64,000 bases of DNA from VXRJ01 sp965246995 (lineage in GTDB: Bacteria > Acidobacteriota > Vicinamibacteria > Vicinamibacterales > UBA8438). Both the position numbers and the translations under genes were made by a program. Positions 8,370 through 17,626 of the stretch are shown here, piece after piece. The notes under the pieces are model-generated. The model did not search any database and was not told where the DNA came from. It worked only from the letters and a program-made list of their open reading frames with translations. Position 1 is the stretch's first letter. Each line of letters opens with the position of its first letter. The DNA is taken from NCBI GenBank assembly GCA_965246995.1, contig OZ252008.1, forward strand, positions 1,488,001 to 1,552,000, read 5' to 3'.

Positions 8370-11293
8370 CACCGGTTGGCAATCGGAAGTTGAGTCAGAA
8401 CCCGGTTTTCGGTGTCGCAGGGGTTCTTCTGGCGGTCTTCGTGGTGGCCGCACCGGACGCCTTCGCCCAAGGGACGAATGGCACCATTCGTGGCTCTGTC
8501 ACCGATGAGACAGGCGGCGCGCTCCCCGGCGTCACGATCGTGACGACGAGTCCCGCCCTGCTGGTCCCGCAGCTCCTGATCATATCGGAGAACGACGGGA
8601 ACTATCTCATCCCGGAACTGCCGGTTGGCAACTACCGGGTGACGTACGAGCTTCCCGGGTTCCAGCGGTTCGTGCGAGAGGGGATCGAGATCACAGCGCG
8701 CTTCACGGCGACGATCAACGCGACACTATCAGTTGGGACCCTTCAGGAGACGATCACCGTCACCGGAGCAAGTCCGGTTGTTGACGTCGCGTCCACGGAG
8801 GCCGCCGAAAGCCTCTCGCAGGAATACCTGAGCGATATCGTTCCCGTCACCCGCAACCTCCAGGACTTCGCGTCGGTGATGCCCGGAATAACCCCCGGGC
8901 GCAGGCCCAATATCGGGGGTGGAGAACCGACGGGCGGCGTCTTCGACACGTCCTACGCCAGCAGTCGTCAGCAGGGATCGTATCTGATGGACGGCGTGGA
9001 GGCCCGCCAAGGCGGGGGCGGAGGTATCCTGGCTGGCCATGGTCCGGATCTCGCCGCGATGGAGGAACTGACGATCAGCACCGTTGCCGGTAGCGCGGAG
9101 CAAACGATACCGGGCGTGTTCATCAACATGATCATCAAGTCCGGGGGGAATACGTTTCACGGCCGTTCCGAGGTCCAGCTTCAGGACCAGGCTCTTCAAG
9201 GCAACAACTTGCCGGAGGCGGTTCGGGCCCAAGGCGTCAACATCGGTGACTCCACGATCACCAACCGGGAGTTTACCGGCGACCTCGGCGGCCCGATCGT
9301 CAGAGACAAGTTGTGGTTCTACGGCGCGTATCGGACCCAGCGTACCAAGAAGACCGCGCTCGGTTTCTCGTTCGCGCGGGGAGAAGACGGTCAGTACGGC
9401 ACGTCGGATGACATACCGGGGTACCAGCGGGTGTTGCTCAGGAACATCACGGGCAAGTTCACGTATCAGGCCTCGCAGAACTACAAGCTGATCGCCATGT
9501 ACACCCACAACAGGCAGGACTTCCCCACGGGGCCGACGACGGTCAGCCGTACGACTCCGTTCGAGGCGACCACTCGGATGGAATGGCAACCGAACCAACA
9601 GAAGCTCGAGATCCAGGGCAGCCCGTCAAGCCGGCTTGTGTTCCAGGCGCGTCTGGGCCGGAACTACTACCTCGTGAAGTACAGCTACAAGGAGCCTGGA
9701 TCAAACAACCCGTTCTGCGAATGCGAGGTCGTGGGCGGTATTCCAACTCAATTCGACAACGATCTCCGGATCAACTCGGGGCCCACGCTCTCTCTGGCCC
9801 ACCGTCCCCGTGAACGGTGGCAACCGACGGGGTCGGTGTCGTGGTTTCCGGAGACGGAGTTTGCCGGCACGCATGAGTTCAAGGCCGGCTTCAAGTTCTT
9901 CCGGGAGTACCATGGGACGGGAGCGAACGAAGGCCTGCATGGCAACTACCGGCTCTATTTCGACACAGTGGACGGTGTCTCGGGCCAGCCGTTCGAGTTC
10001 CGGTCCTACAACTACCCGATACGGCAACGGAATCGCATGAACGAAGGCGGTCTCTATATTCAGGACGCCTGGCGCCCGCATGATCGGCTCACGCTCAACT
10101 TGGGGTTGCGGTATGATCATTTCTATACCTTCGTCCCTCCGCAGAGCAAGGCGCCGTCGCAGTTCGGCGAGGGGGGCGAGTTCCCGCGGGTCGAGGCCAA
10201 CACCTGGAAGCAGTGGGCGCCGAGGCTTGGCATGGCCTACGACGTGAGCGGTAACGGCAGGACCGTGGCGAAATTCACCTACGGCCTGTACAACATGACG
10301 CCCGGGGACTCGTTCGCCGGGGCGTACAACCGGAACGGGACGATCTGGAAGCAATATGCTTGGCACGACCTGAATGGCAACCGCGACTATGATCCTGGCG
10401 AAGTGGACCTGGATGTAAACGGTCCCGACTTCCGCAACCTTTCCAGTCCAAGTAACAACTTCGTCAACCCGGACTTGCAGGGTCCCACGGTGCACGAGCT
10501 CACCGCCAGCGTGGAGCGAGAGCTCGCGGCCGACCTTGGGATCAAGTTCATGTACATCCTGTCGAATGAGGTGGACCTGTACGAGAATGTGAACATTCTT
10601 CGCACGTACAGCGACTACACGATTCCTCTGTCGTTTACGGATCCCGGGCCTGACGGGAGGGTCGGTAGCGCCGACGATGGAGGGGCCGTCACGGTCTGGG
10701 ATTACCCGACCGCGTTGAGAGGCGGTCAGTTCGTCGGTATCGAGCGTCAGACCAGGGCGAGCGACGACAGCCCGCGCACCCAGACGTTCGAAGTCTCCGT
10801 GCGAAAGCGTTTTACCGGAAGGTGGAGTGTACTGGGATCCGCCTCGGCCTCAAAGCTCAATCAGCCGGTCGATGGCGTCGTTGAGAGTCCCAACGAGGAG
10901 TACTTCAACCTCAACGACGAGTTGAGGTGGAACGCGAAGATGACGGGGAACTATGAACTTCCCTATGAGATCAGCCTCAGTGGGACGTTCCAAGTCTACA
11001 GTGGCCTGGGGGGACAGCGTACGGCGCGGTTCCGCACCCCGAACGGGAACGTGACCCTGCGCATGGAACCGTGGGGCTCGCAACGCTCGGGCGTGCGACC
11101 GATCCTCAACCTGCGCGTGGGGAGGAATATAGCGGTGGGCGCGGGGCGGATCAGGCTTGGCTTGGACGTGTTGAACGTGCTGAACAATGCGTCTTCCTGG
11201 AGTACGAATTGGCTGTCCGGACCGACGTTTGCGGACACCCGAATACTCGATCTGCCTCGGATTGCCCGCGTCGTCCTTTTGTATAGCTTCTGA
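8366..11293 (+). CDS. TonB-dependent receptor with carboxypeptidase-regulatory-like domain (1)
   Basis: 975 residues, outer membrane. Signal peptide about 1-35 (LLAVFVVAAPDAFAQ), carboxypeptidase-regulatory-like/SusC-type beta domain about 38-120 (GSVTDETGGALPGVTI, PVGNYRVTYELPGFQ), plug domain about 130-260, then a beta-barrel ending in phenylalanine (RVVLLYSF), the usual C-terminal signal for barrel assembly. GAAGGGG is seven bases before the ATG. It imports a large or scarce substrate using TonB energy; the ligand is unknown. It heads the second ankyrin-DUF1592-DUF1552 module in the same direction, so its ligand may be that module's substrate (inference). Candidate promoter at 8131-8158. 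Confidence 0.9.
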   Translation: MTPVGNRKLSQNPVFGVAGVLLAVFVVAAPDAFAQGTNGTIRGSVTDETGGALPGVTIVTTSPALLVPQLLIISENDGNYLIPELPVGNYRVTYELPGFQRFVREGIEITARFTATINATLSVGTLQETITVTGASPVVDVASTEAAESLSQEYLSDIVPVTRNLQDFASVMPGITPGRRPNIGGGEPTGGVFDTSYASSRQQGSYLMDGVEARQGGGGGILAGHGPDLAAMEELTISTVAGSAEQTIPGVFINMIIKSGGNTFHGRSEVQLQDQALQGNNLPEAVRAQGVNIGDSTITNREFTGDLGGPIVRDKLWFYGAYRTQRTKKTALGFSFARGEDGQYGTSDDIPGYQRVLLRNITGKFTYQASQNYKLIAMYTHNRQDFPTGPTTVSRTTPFEATTRMEWQPNQQKLEIQGSPSSRLVFQARLGRNYYLVKYSYKEPGSNNPFCECEVVGGIPTQFDNDLRINSGPTLSLAHRPRERWQPTGSVSWFPETEFAGTHEFKAGFKFFREYHGTGANEGLHGNYRLYFDTVDGVSGQPFEFRSYNYPIRQRNRMNEGGLYIQDAWRPHDRLTLNLGLRYDHFYTFVPPQSKAPSQFGEGGEFPRVEANTWKQWAPRLGMAYDVSGNGRTVAKFTYGLYNMTPGDSFAGAYNRNGTIWKQYAWHDLNGNRDYDPGEVDLDVNGPDFRNLSSPSNNFVNPDLQGPTVHELTASVERELAADLGIKFMYILSNEVDLYENVNILRTYSDYTIPLSFTDPGPDGRVGSADDGGAVTVWDYPTALRGGQFVGIERQTRASDDSPRTQTFEVSVRKRFTGRWSVLGSASASKLNQPVDGVVESPNEEYFNLNDELRWNAKMTGNYELPYEISLSGTFQVYSGLGGQRTARFRTPNGNVTLRMEPWGSQRSGVRPILNLRVGRNIAVGAGRIRLGLDVLNVLNNASSWSTNWLSGPTFADTRILDLPRIARVVLLYSF

Positions 11294-11405
11294 GGGACGG
11301 CGGGCGTGCGAGCGGACTCGAGAAGCCGGCGACTCGGGATGGCTATGGCGAAGGGCCGAGGCTGAGGTTCAGGGTTCGACCGTAACGCAGGAGGGGGAGA
11401 CGAAG

Positions 11406-12941
11406 ATGCCCATGAGGGTCAGACGCGGGGCTTGTGCATGCATCGTCGCGTTGCTGACGGGCATGAGCGTCACCGCCGCCAGCAGCGAGCCCGAGCTCGT
11501 CAGGGCGGTCAAGGCGCAAAATCGGGAGATCGTGCGGGCTCTGCTCGCGCAAGGGGCGGACGTGAATGCGTCGCAGGGTGACGGCGCAACGGCTCTCCAC
11601 TGGGCGGTCCACCGTGATGATCGAGAAACGGCGGATCTGCTGATTCAAGCCGACGCCGAGGTCAACGCCGCGACCGACCTTGGCGTCGCGCCGCTCTCGC
11701 TGGCCTGCCTCAACGGAAGCGCGGCGCTGGTCGAGACGCTGTTGAAGGCCGGGGCGGACCCGAACGCTGCTGCCGTATCAGGGGAGACCCCACTGCTGAC
11801 GGCCGCCCGCGTGGGCAACGTCGATGTCGTGAGATTGCTGCTGGCGCACGGGGCCCACGTGACGGCGACGGAGGCGTCGCGGGGCCAGACGGCCCTGATG
11901 CTCGCGGTTGCGGAGAAGCACACGGAGGTCGCGCGGGTGCTGATCGAAACCGGCGCGGGCGTCACTGCACGTTCCACGAATCGTTTTACGCCGCTGCTGT
12001 TTGCGGCCCAGCAAGGCCATCTGGACACCGCCCGGCTATTGCTGGCTGCTGGAGCGGACGTGAATGAGTCGGCGCCGGACGGCATCGCGGGAGACACGAA
12101 TGCACCGGCCCTGTTCAAGCCGGACACGGACGCCAGTGCCCTGCTGGTAGCGATCGACAGCGACCATGAGGAGATGGCCGCGTTTCTGCTGGAACGGGGA
12201 GCGGACCCGAACCACCACCACGCCGGGCGGACGGCACTGCACTCGGCGACTCAGAGAGCGATGCCGAAATTGGTTAAGGCGCTTCTGGCACAGGGAGCCG
12301 AACCGAACGCTCGCCTCGACAAGCCCATGCCGCTGCTGTCTCGTTTCATCGGTCTGTTGAACGGACTTGCGCCGACTGTGATCGGCGCGACGCCGTTCTG
12401 GCTGGCCGCCAGCTATGGGGACGTCGAGATCATGCGTATCCTGGTCGATGGCGGCGCGGATCCGCTGCTGACGACGGACGACGGAACGACCCCGCTCATG
12501 GTGGCGGCGGGAGCCGACTACGTCGAGGGGCAGGACAAGTATGGGCGGCGTTCGTTTCCGGCGTATTACGAAACCCTGCAGAAGCGCGCCCTCGGCGCGA
12601 TAGAGCTCTGCCTTGAACTGGGCGTCGACATCAATGCGGCCAACGATCAAGGCCAGACAGCCCTGCACGGCGCGGTCTATACGGGGGGGATTCTCCTTGT
12701 TCCATACCTGGTGGAACAGGGCGCCAAGATGGACGTGCAGAACGAACGCGGACAGACGCCATGGTTCATCGCGGTGCGGGGCGAGTACCGGTCAGGTTCT
12801 TTTTACACTCACAAGGAGACGGGGGACCTGCTTGAACAATTGGGCGCCGACACCAGCTTGGGTTTTGACCGGGGGAGTGCCAGAGCCCAGGACGGCGTGG
12901 GCGTTGCGGTTGAGCGCGAACGACCTGGGCGCGACCGCTGA
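11406..12941 (+). CDS. Exported ankyrin-repeat protein (module copy 2)
   Basis: About 511 residues. The N-terminus MPMRVRRGACACIVALLTGM is a signal peptide, followed by about eleven ankyrin repeats (ATALHWAVHRDDRETADLLI, SGETPLLTAARVGNVDVV and so on) and a short charged tail. The ATG at 11406 has AGGAGGGGG eight bases upstream; longer in-frame extensions run into the receptor gene and look non-coding. It is the paralogue of 924-2426, with the same interrupted repeat in the middle. It lies 112 bases after the TonB receptor and 49 before DUF1592 copy 2, likely one transcript. Confidence 0.85.
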   Translation: MPMRVRRGACACIVALLTGMSVTAASSEPELVRAVKAQNREIVRALLAQGADVNASQGDGATALHWAVHRDDRETADLLIQADAEVNAATDLGVAPLSLACLNGSAALVETLLKAGADPNAAAVSGETPLLTAARVGNVDVVRLLLAHGAHVTATEASRGQTALMLAVAEKHTEVARVLIETGAGVTARSTNRFTPLLFAAQQGHLDTARLLLAAGADVNESAPDGIAGDTNAPALFKPDTDASALLVAIDSDHEEMAAFLLERGADPNHHHAGRTALHSATQRAMPKLVKALLAQGAEPNARLDKPMPLLSRFIGLLNGLAPTVIGATPFWLAASYGDVEIMRILVDGGADPLLTTDDGTTPLMVAAGADYVEGQDKYGRRSFPAYYETLQKRALGAIELCLELGVDINAANDQGQTALHGAVYTGGILLVPYLVEQGAKMDVQNERGQTPWFIAVRGEYRSGSFYTHKETGDLLEQLGADTSLGFDRGSARAQDGVGVAVERERPGRDR

Positions 12942-12990
12942 GAGGGCTGCCAGCAGGAAGGCAGACGCCTCTTGAGCAAAGGTAAGAACC

Positions 12991-15543
12991 ATGTCAAGAA
13001 TTGGACCACGAACCTGGCTGTTGGGGTCGATTGGGATCCTGATGGCCGGGACCGGCTACCTTCAGGCCGCGAGCCCGTCCATTCTTCAGGCGCCCCGGCT
13101 GGCCGTGACAAGCCCACCGGGAGCGCCTCGGAACCTGGAGAGCCCGCAGGCGCAGTCGCGGAGCGTCACGGCGCGCGCCAGCGAATACCGCACGCTGATT
13201 CGCCGATACTGTGTCACCTGCCACAACGAACGACTCCGTAACGGAGACGTGGCGCTTGACACGATGGACATTGAGCATGTCGGCCAGGGTGCCGAGGTGT
13301 GGGAGAAGGTGGTGCGGAAGCTTCGGACCCGTACCATGCCGCCGCCGGGCAGGCCGCGACCGGATGAGGCCGCGTATGGCGCGTTCGCCTCCTGGCTGGA
13401 GACCGCGCTCGACCGCGAGGCCGCGGCCAACCCCAATCCCGGACGGCGACCCGCCATTCATCGCCTCAACCGCGCCGAGTACGCCAACGCGATCCGTGAC
13501 CTGCTGACGCTCGACATTGATAGAGGATCGCTTCTGCCGCCCGACGATTCGGGCTATGGCTTCGACAATATTGCGGACGTCCTCTCGGTGTCCCCGACCC
13601 TGGCGGAACGATACCTGGCAGCGGCCCGGAAAATCAGCCGTTTAGCCGTTGGAGATCCCGAACTCCGTCCGACCACGGACACGGTCGCCGTCAACAAGTA
13701 CCTCAAACAGGACGGCCGACTCAGCGAGGATCTCCCGTTCGGGTCCCGCGGCGGCTTGGCGGTTCCGTATTACTTCCCGGTGGACGGCGAGTACGTCGTC
13801 AAGGTCTACCTCCTGAGAACCTATAATGGTCGGATCCGCGGTCTCCTCGAACCGCACCAGCTCGAGGTTCGGCTGAACGGCGCGCGAATCGCCCGGTTCA
13901 CCATTGGTATTGGTGCGCAGACAGACGGGCGCGCTCCCGGCGAACCCCCGGAGACATCGCGCCAGCGTCGAGAGCGCACCCGGGCGTTGGAACGGGATTT
14001 GGACGGCCAGGAGGTTCGCTTTTCGGCGAAAGCTGGTCCGGGGAGTCTGGCCGTTAGTTTCGTTGGCCAGGGTTCGGTGCCGGAGTTCATGTTGCGGCCG
14101 CAATACGCGGTGACGAGCTACGAATACGCTGGCGACGGGACGATTCCGCCTGGCATCGGAAGTATCGAGATCCGCGGTCCCTACGAGGTGAAGGGCCGAG
14201 GGGACACACCAAGCCGCCGACGGATTTTCGTATGCCGCCCAACTGGTGGCCACGACGAGGAGCCCTGCGCCGAGCGGATTCTCTCTACCCTGGCTCGCCG
14301 GGCGTATCGGCGGCCTGTCACCGATGCGGACGTGCGGCCCCTGCTCGACCTCTACACGGCCACGCGCCGTACGGAGGACTTCGACGGCGCCATCGAGATG
14401 GCGCTCCGAAGAATCCTGGTGAGCCCGGACTTTCTCTTCCGCACGGAACGGGATCCGGTGAATGCAGCCTCGGGCACGCTCTATCGCATCAGCGATCTCG
14501 AGCTCGCCTCCCGCTTGTCCTTTTTTCTCTGGAGCAGTATTCCTGACGATGAGCTCCTCGACGTGGCCGAGCGCGGCCAGCTCACGCAGCCTGCGGTGTT
14601 CGAGCAGCAGGTCCGGCGGATGCTCGCCGATCCCCGCTCGACGGCGGCGCTGGTGAGCAATTTCGCAGGACAGTGGCTGCACCTGCGCAACATCCGATTG
14701 GTGTCGCCGGATCCCTACGAGTTCCCGGAGTGGGACGAAAACCTGCGCCTCGCGCTGGAGCGTGAGACCCGGCTGTTCCTCGAAAGTCAACTGCGCGAGG
14801 ATCGCGGCGTGCCTGAGTTGTTGACGGCGGACTACACGTTCGTCAACCAACGACTCGCGTGGCACTATCGGATGCCGGGTGTCTACGGGAACCATTTCAG
14901 GCGCGTGACGTTGACCGATGAAGCGCGCAAGGGCCTGCTGGGCAAGGGAAGTGTCCTGACGGTCACGTCGTACCCCCACCGGACTTCCCCGGTGGTGCGG
15001 GGCAAGTGGCTGCTCGAAAATCTCCTGGGAGCACCCCCCCCCCCGCCGCCACCGGACGTACCGGAGCTGCCGGAGAACGATGCCGCAGACGTCACGCCGC
15101 TGTCCCTGCGCGAGCGGATGGAAGCACACCGGGCGAATCCGGTCTGCGCGAGTTGCCACCGGGTCATGGACCCGCTGGGCTTTGCGCTCGAGAACTTCAA
15201 CGGAATCGGAGGGTGGCGGACCACCACCGAGGCCGGTACGCCGATCGACGCGTCAGGCACGCTCCTTGACGGGACCACCTTCGATAGCCCGGTTGCTTTT
15301 CGGCGGGCCCTGGTGACCGATCCCGAGAACTTTGTTACCACCGTCACCGAAAAACTCCTGACGTATGCCCTGGGCCGGGGAACGGAGTATTACGATGCTC
15401 CTGCCATCCGCCAGATCGTGAGGGACGCTGCCGCGAACAACTATCGCTGGTCGTCTCTCATTGTGGGGATTACCGGGAGCGCGCCGTTTCAGATGAGGCG
15501 CACGGAAGAGCCTGCGCCGGAGCGTTCGGGGCGTCGGCCCTAG
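12991..15543 (+). CDS. DUF1592 multidomain two-heme cytochrome-like protein (copy 2)
   Basis: 850 residues, longer than copy 1 mainly at the N-terminus and in the beta region. Export signal about 1-27; first heme motif C74-x-x-C77-H78; DUF1587 about 148-215; an insert rich in Arg/Glu about 310-340; DUF1595, DUF1592, then DUF1588 with the second heme motif C719-x-x-C722-H723, and DUF1585. The start follows AAAGG at eight bases. The proline linker near residues 682-688 is encoded by an uninterrupted C11 run (15034-15044), unlike the mixed codons in copy 1, so this gene is prone to slippage frameshifts that would remove the second heme domain. Confidence 0.9.
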   Translation: MSRIGPRTWLLGSIGILMAGTGYLQAASPSILQAPRLAVTSPPGAPRNLESPQAQSRSVTARASEYRTLIRRYCVTCHNERLRNGDVALDTMDIEHVGQGAEVWEKVVRKLRTRTMPPPGRPRPDEAAYGAFASWLETALDREAAANPNPGRRPAIHRLNRAEYANAIRDLLTLDIDRGSLLPPDDSGYGFDNIADVLSVSPTLAERYLAAARKISRLAVGDPELRPTTDTVAVNKYLKQDGRLSEDLPFGSRGGLAVPYYFPVDGEYVVKVYLLRTYNGRIRGLLEPHQLEVRLNGARIARFTIGIGAQTDGRAPGEPPETSRQRRERTRALERDLDGQEVRFSAKAGPGSLAVSFVGQGSVPEFMLRPQYAVTSYEYAGDGTIPPGIGSIEIRGPYEVKGRGDTPSRRRIFVCRPTGGHDEEPCAERILSTLARRAYRRPVTDADVRPLLDLYTATRRTEDFDGAIEMALRRILVSPDFLFRTERDPVNAASGTLYRISDLELASRLSFFLWSSIPDDELLDVAERGQLTQPAVFEQQVRRMLADPRSTAALVSNFAGQWLHLRNIRLVSPDPYEFPEWDENLRLALERETRLFLESQLREDRGVPELLTADYTFVNQRLAWHYRMPGVYGNHFRRVTLTDEARKGLLGKGSVLTVTSYPHRTSPVVRGKWLLENLLGAPPPPPPPDVPELPENDAADVTPLSLRERMEAHRANPVCASCHRVMDPLGFALENFNGIGGWRTTTEAGTPIDASGTLLDGTTFDSPVAFRRALVTDPENFVTTVTEKLLTYALGRGTEYYDAPAIRQIVRDAAANNYRWSSLIVGITGSAPFQMRRTEEPAPERSGRRP

Positions 15544-15606
15544 CCGGCGAACAGCCGTGCTGGAGCGTTGGCGTCCGGTGTGCGTGAATTGAGGAGGTAA
15601 GAGGCC

Positions 15607-16965
15607 ATGATGATCACAAAGAAGTATTTGCCCCGTCGGACATTCCTCCGCGGCGTTGGTGCGACGTTGGCATTGCCGCTACTGGACGGTATGGTGCCGG
15701 CGTTCGCCGCCTTGCGTGCCTCGGCTGCGAAACCTGTCTCGCGCCTGTTCGTCGGCTATGTCCCGAACGGGGTCAACATGCACAAGTGGACGCCGTCGGC
15801 CGAAGGCGCTGCGTTCGACCTCTCGCCGATTCTGGAGCCTCTGGCGCCATTTCGTGATCAAGTCCTGCCGGTGAGCGGGCTGACGAGCGCACCCGCGTTT
15901 CCGCTGCCGGGCGAAGGCACGGGAGATCACGTGCGCGCCGCGGCTACGTTCCTGACGGGCGTGCACCCGAAGAAGACGGAAGGCCCCGACATCCGGGGCG
16001 GCGTTTCGATTGACCAGATCGTGGCGAGGAAGTTCGGCAAGGACACCCAACTAGCATCACTGGAAGTCTGCCTGGACCCCAATGAGTTGATAGGTGCGTG
16101 CGAAGCCGGCTGGAGCTGCGCTTACGCCAACACGCTTTCCTGGCGCACCCCCACGACGCCGATGCCCATGGAGAACCAACCGCGAGCGGTTTTCGAGCGC
16201 CTGTTCGGGGATTCTGACGATACGAGCCAGGCGGCGCGGATCGCCCGGATTCAAGAGCAGCGCAGCATTCTCGACTCGTTGGTCCCGGCCGTGGCTCACC
16301 TCCAGAAGAGCCTCGCTCCGCACGACCGCAGCAGGGTCAATCAATACCTCGACGCCATTCGCGATATCGAGCGGCGCATCCAGTTGGCCGAGGCGCAGAG
16401 CGCCAAGGAGCTGCCGGCGATGGAGCGGCCCACGGGGGGGATTCCGGACACGTTTGCCGAGCATGCGAGGGTCATGTTCGATTTGCTGGTGCTGGCCTAC
16501 CAGACCGACATGACCCGCGTCCTCACCTTCATGCTGGCGCGCGAAGTCAGCCCACGAAGCTACCCGGAAATCGATATTCCCGATTCGCACCACGGGTTGT
16601 CGCACCACGGGAACCGTCCCGAGCGGCTGGAGATGCTGGCCAAGCTCAACAACTATCATATCCAGCAGCTCGCCTACTTCATGGAGAAACTGCGATCGAC
16701 ACCCGACGGCGATGGTTCCCTGCTGGACCATGTGACGATTCTCTACGGCTGCGGAATCAGCGACGGCAATCAGCATCTCCATACCGACCTGCCGATTCTG
16801 GTGGCCGGTGGCGGGACCGGGCAGCTCAAGGGCGGTCGTCACCTCCGGTACGCAAAAGATACGCCGCTGGCGAACTTGGAGCTGACTCTACTCGATAAAC
16901 TCGGGATTCCGACGGAGAGCCTCGGCGACAGCACCGGAAAGGTCAAACACCTCTCCGGCGTTTAG
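15607..16965 (+). CDS. DUF1552 Tat-exported protein (copy 2)
   Basis: 452 residues, collinear with 4811-6169. Twin-arginine signal KYLPRRTFLRGVGATLALPL, then the DUF1552 domain with SHHGLSHHGNRPE and LYGCGISDGNQ. A strong AGGAGG lies nine bases before the ATG. Unlike copy 1 it is not overlapped with the DUF1592 gene: 63 bases separate them, so it has its own ribosome entry. Probable periplasmic partner of the DUF1592 protein (inference from constant pairing). A perfect 14-bp hairpin follows at 17026-17059. Confidence 0.9.
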   Translation: MMITKKYLPRRTFLRGVGATLALPLLDGMVPAFAALRASAAKPVSRLFVGYVPNGVNMHKWTPSAEGAAFDLSPILEPLAPFRDQVLPVSGLTSAPAFPLPGEGTGDHVRAAATFLTGVHPKKTEGPDIRGGVSIDQIVARKFGKDTQLASLEVCLDPNELIGACEAGWSCAYANTLSWRTPTTPMPMENQPRAVFERLFGDSDDTSQAARIARIQEQRSILDSLVPAVAHLQKSLAPHDRSRVNQYLDAIRDIERRIQLAEAQSAKELPAMERPTGGIPDTFAEHARVMFDLLVLAYQTDMTRVLTFMLAREVSPRSYPEIDIPDSHHGLSHHGNRPERLEMLAKLNNYHIQQLAYFMEKLRSTPDGDGSLLDHVTILYGCGISDGNQHLHTDLPILVAGGGTGQLKGGRHLRYAKDTPLANLELTLLDKLGIPTESLGDSTGKVKHLSGV

Positions 16966-17025
16966 GTACGTGCACGTCGAGCCGCGGCATTCTCGGCCTG
17001 ACGAAGCGTGACAGTAAGGGAGCGA

Positions 17026-17059
17026 GACGTTCCGGGCGCTCGCCGGCGCCCGGAACGTC
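17026..17059 (+). other. Perfect 14-bp GC-rich hairpin without U-tract
   Basis: GACGTTCCGGGCGC at 17026-17039 pairs exactly with 17046-17059 across a 6-base loop. It lies 60 bases after the DUF1552 stop and 20 bases before the BON pseudogene. No T-run follows, so it is not a classical intrinsic terminator. It could stabilise the 3' end of the module transcript or assist termination. Confidence 0.5.
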
Positions 17060-17078
17060 AGAGGAAAGCAGGGTTCAG

Positions 17079-17570
17079 ATGCCGCAACATGCATCCAGGA
17101 CGGCAGCCCGCATACTGCTGTTCTCCACGATGCACGTTTCGACCGCCGGGAGCGCTTTCAGTGCGGGATGGGCGGCGGCGCAGATTGAAGCGTTTCAGAT
17201 TCGGCAGGACGTGCAGCGGGCCCTCAGCGGTGAGCGAGACCTGCGACCGATCGAGGTCAGCGTCGAGCCGTCTTCGAGCGGGTCGCCAAGGTCCGGGGTG
17301 TTCAGGACGTGCGCGGTTCGATCGTGACCCAGCCCGCGTCGAGCCTGGACGCATCTCAGGTACGCTCTCGCCTCCAGGATCTTCGGCAGCATTGAATTCG
17401 CGGAGTACGCGAGGTGGCCCAATCCGCCGTTCCATCTTATCGTTGACCACAGCAATGTGAGACTCTTGGGCGTCGTGCGGTCTGAGGTCGAGAAGCGCCG
17501 GTTGGAGCAACTCGTCAACTACACCATGGGCGTACTCCAAGTGGTCAACGATCTGCAGACGACCCGGTAA
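17079..17570 (+). pseudogene. BON-domain protein, frameshifted
   Basis: Starts with a signal-like sequence (RILLFSTMHVSTAGSAFSAG) and a BON-like segment (IRQDVQRALSGERDLRPIEV). The sense then moves one frame (VFERVAKVRGVQDVRGSIV) at about 17265 and returns to the first frame by about 17385 for a clear second BON domain: NPPFHLIVDHSNVRLLGVV, then VNYTMGVLQVVNDLQTTR and a TAA at 17568-17570. Two compensating shifts are needed and a TGA at 17325 interrupts the first frame. BON proteins bind membranes or polymers in the periplasm. It is a decayed gene, or an intact one with two sequence errors. Confidence 0.6.
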
Positions 17571-17580
17571 CAGGGTCAGC

Positions 17581-17626
17581 ACCGAAACAAAGCCGTAGCG
17601 AGCGCGTTCGTCCGCTCGCTACGGCT
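17581..17626 (-). terminator. Intrinsic terminator of the TPR gene
   Basis: Perfect 14-bp inverted repeat (17591-17604 with 17613-17626, 8-base loop) that overlaps the stop codon of the minus-strand gene ending at 17619. Read on the minus strand it is followed by TTTGTTTC, a U-rich tail, as in a rho-independent terminator. Confidence 0.75.
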
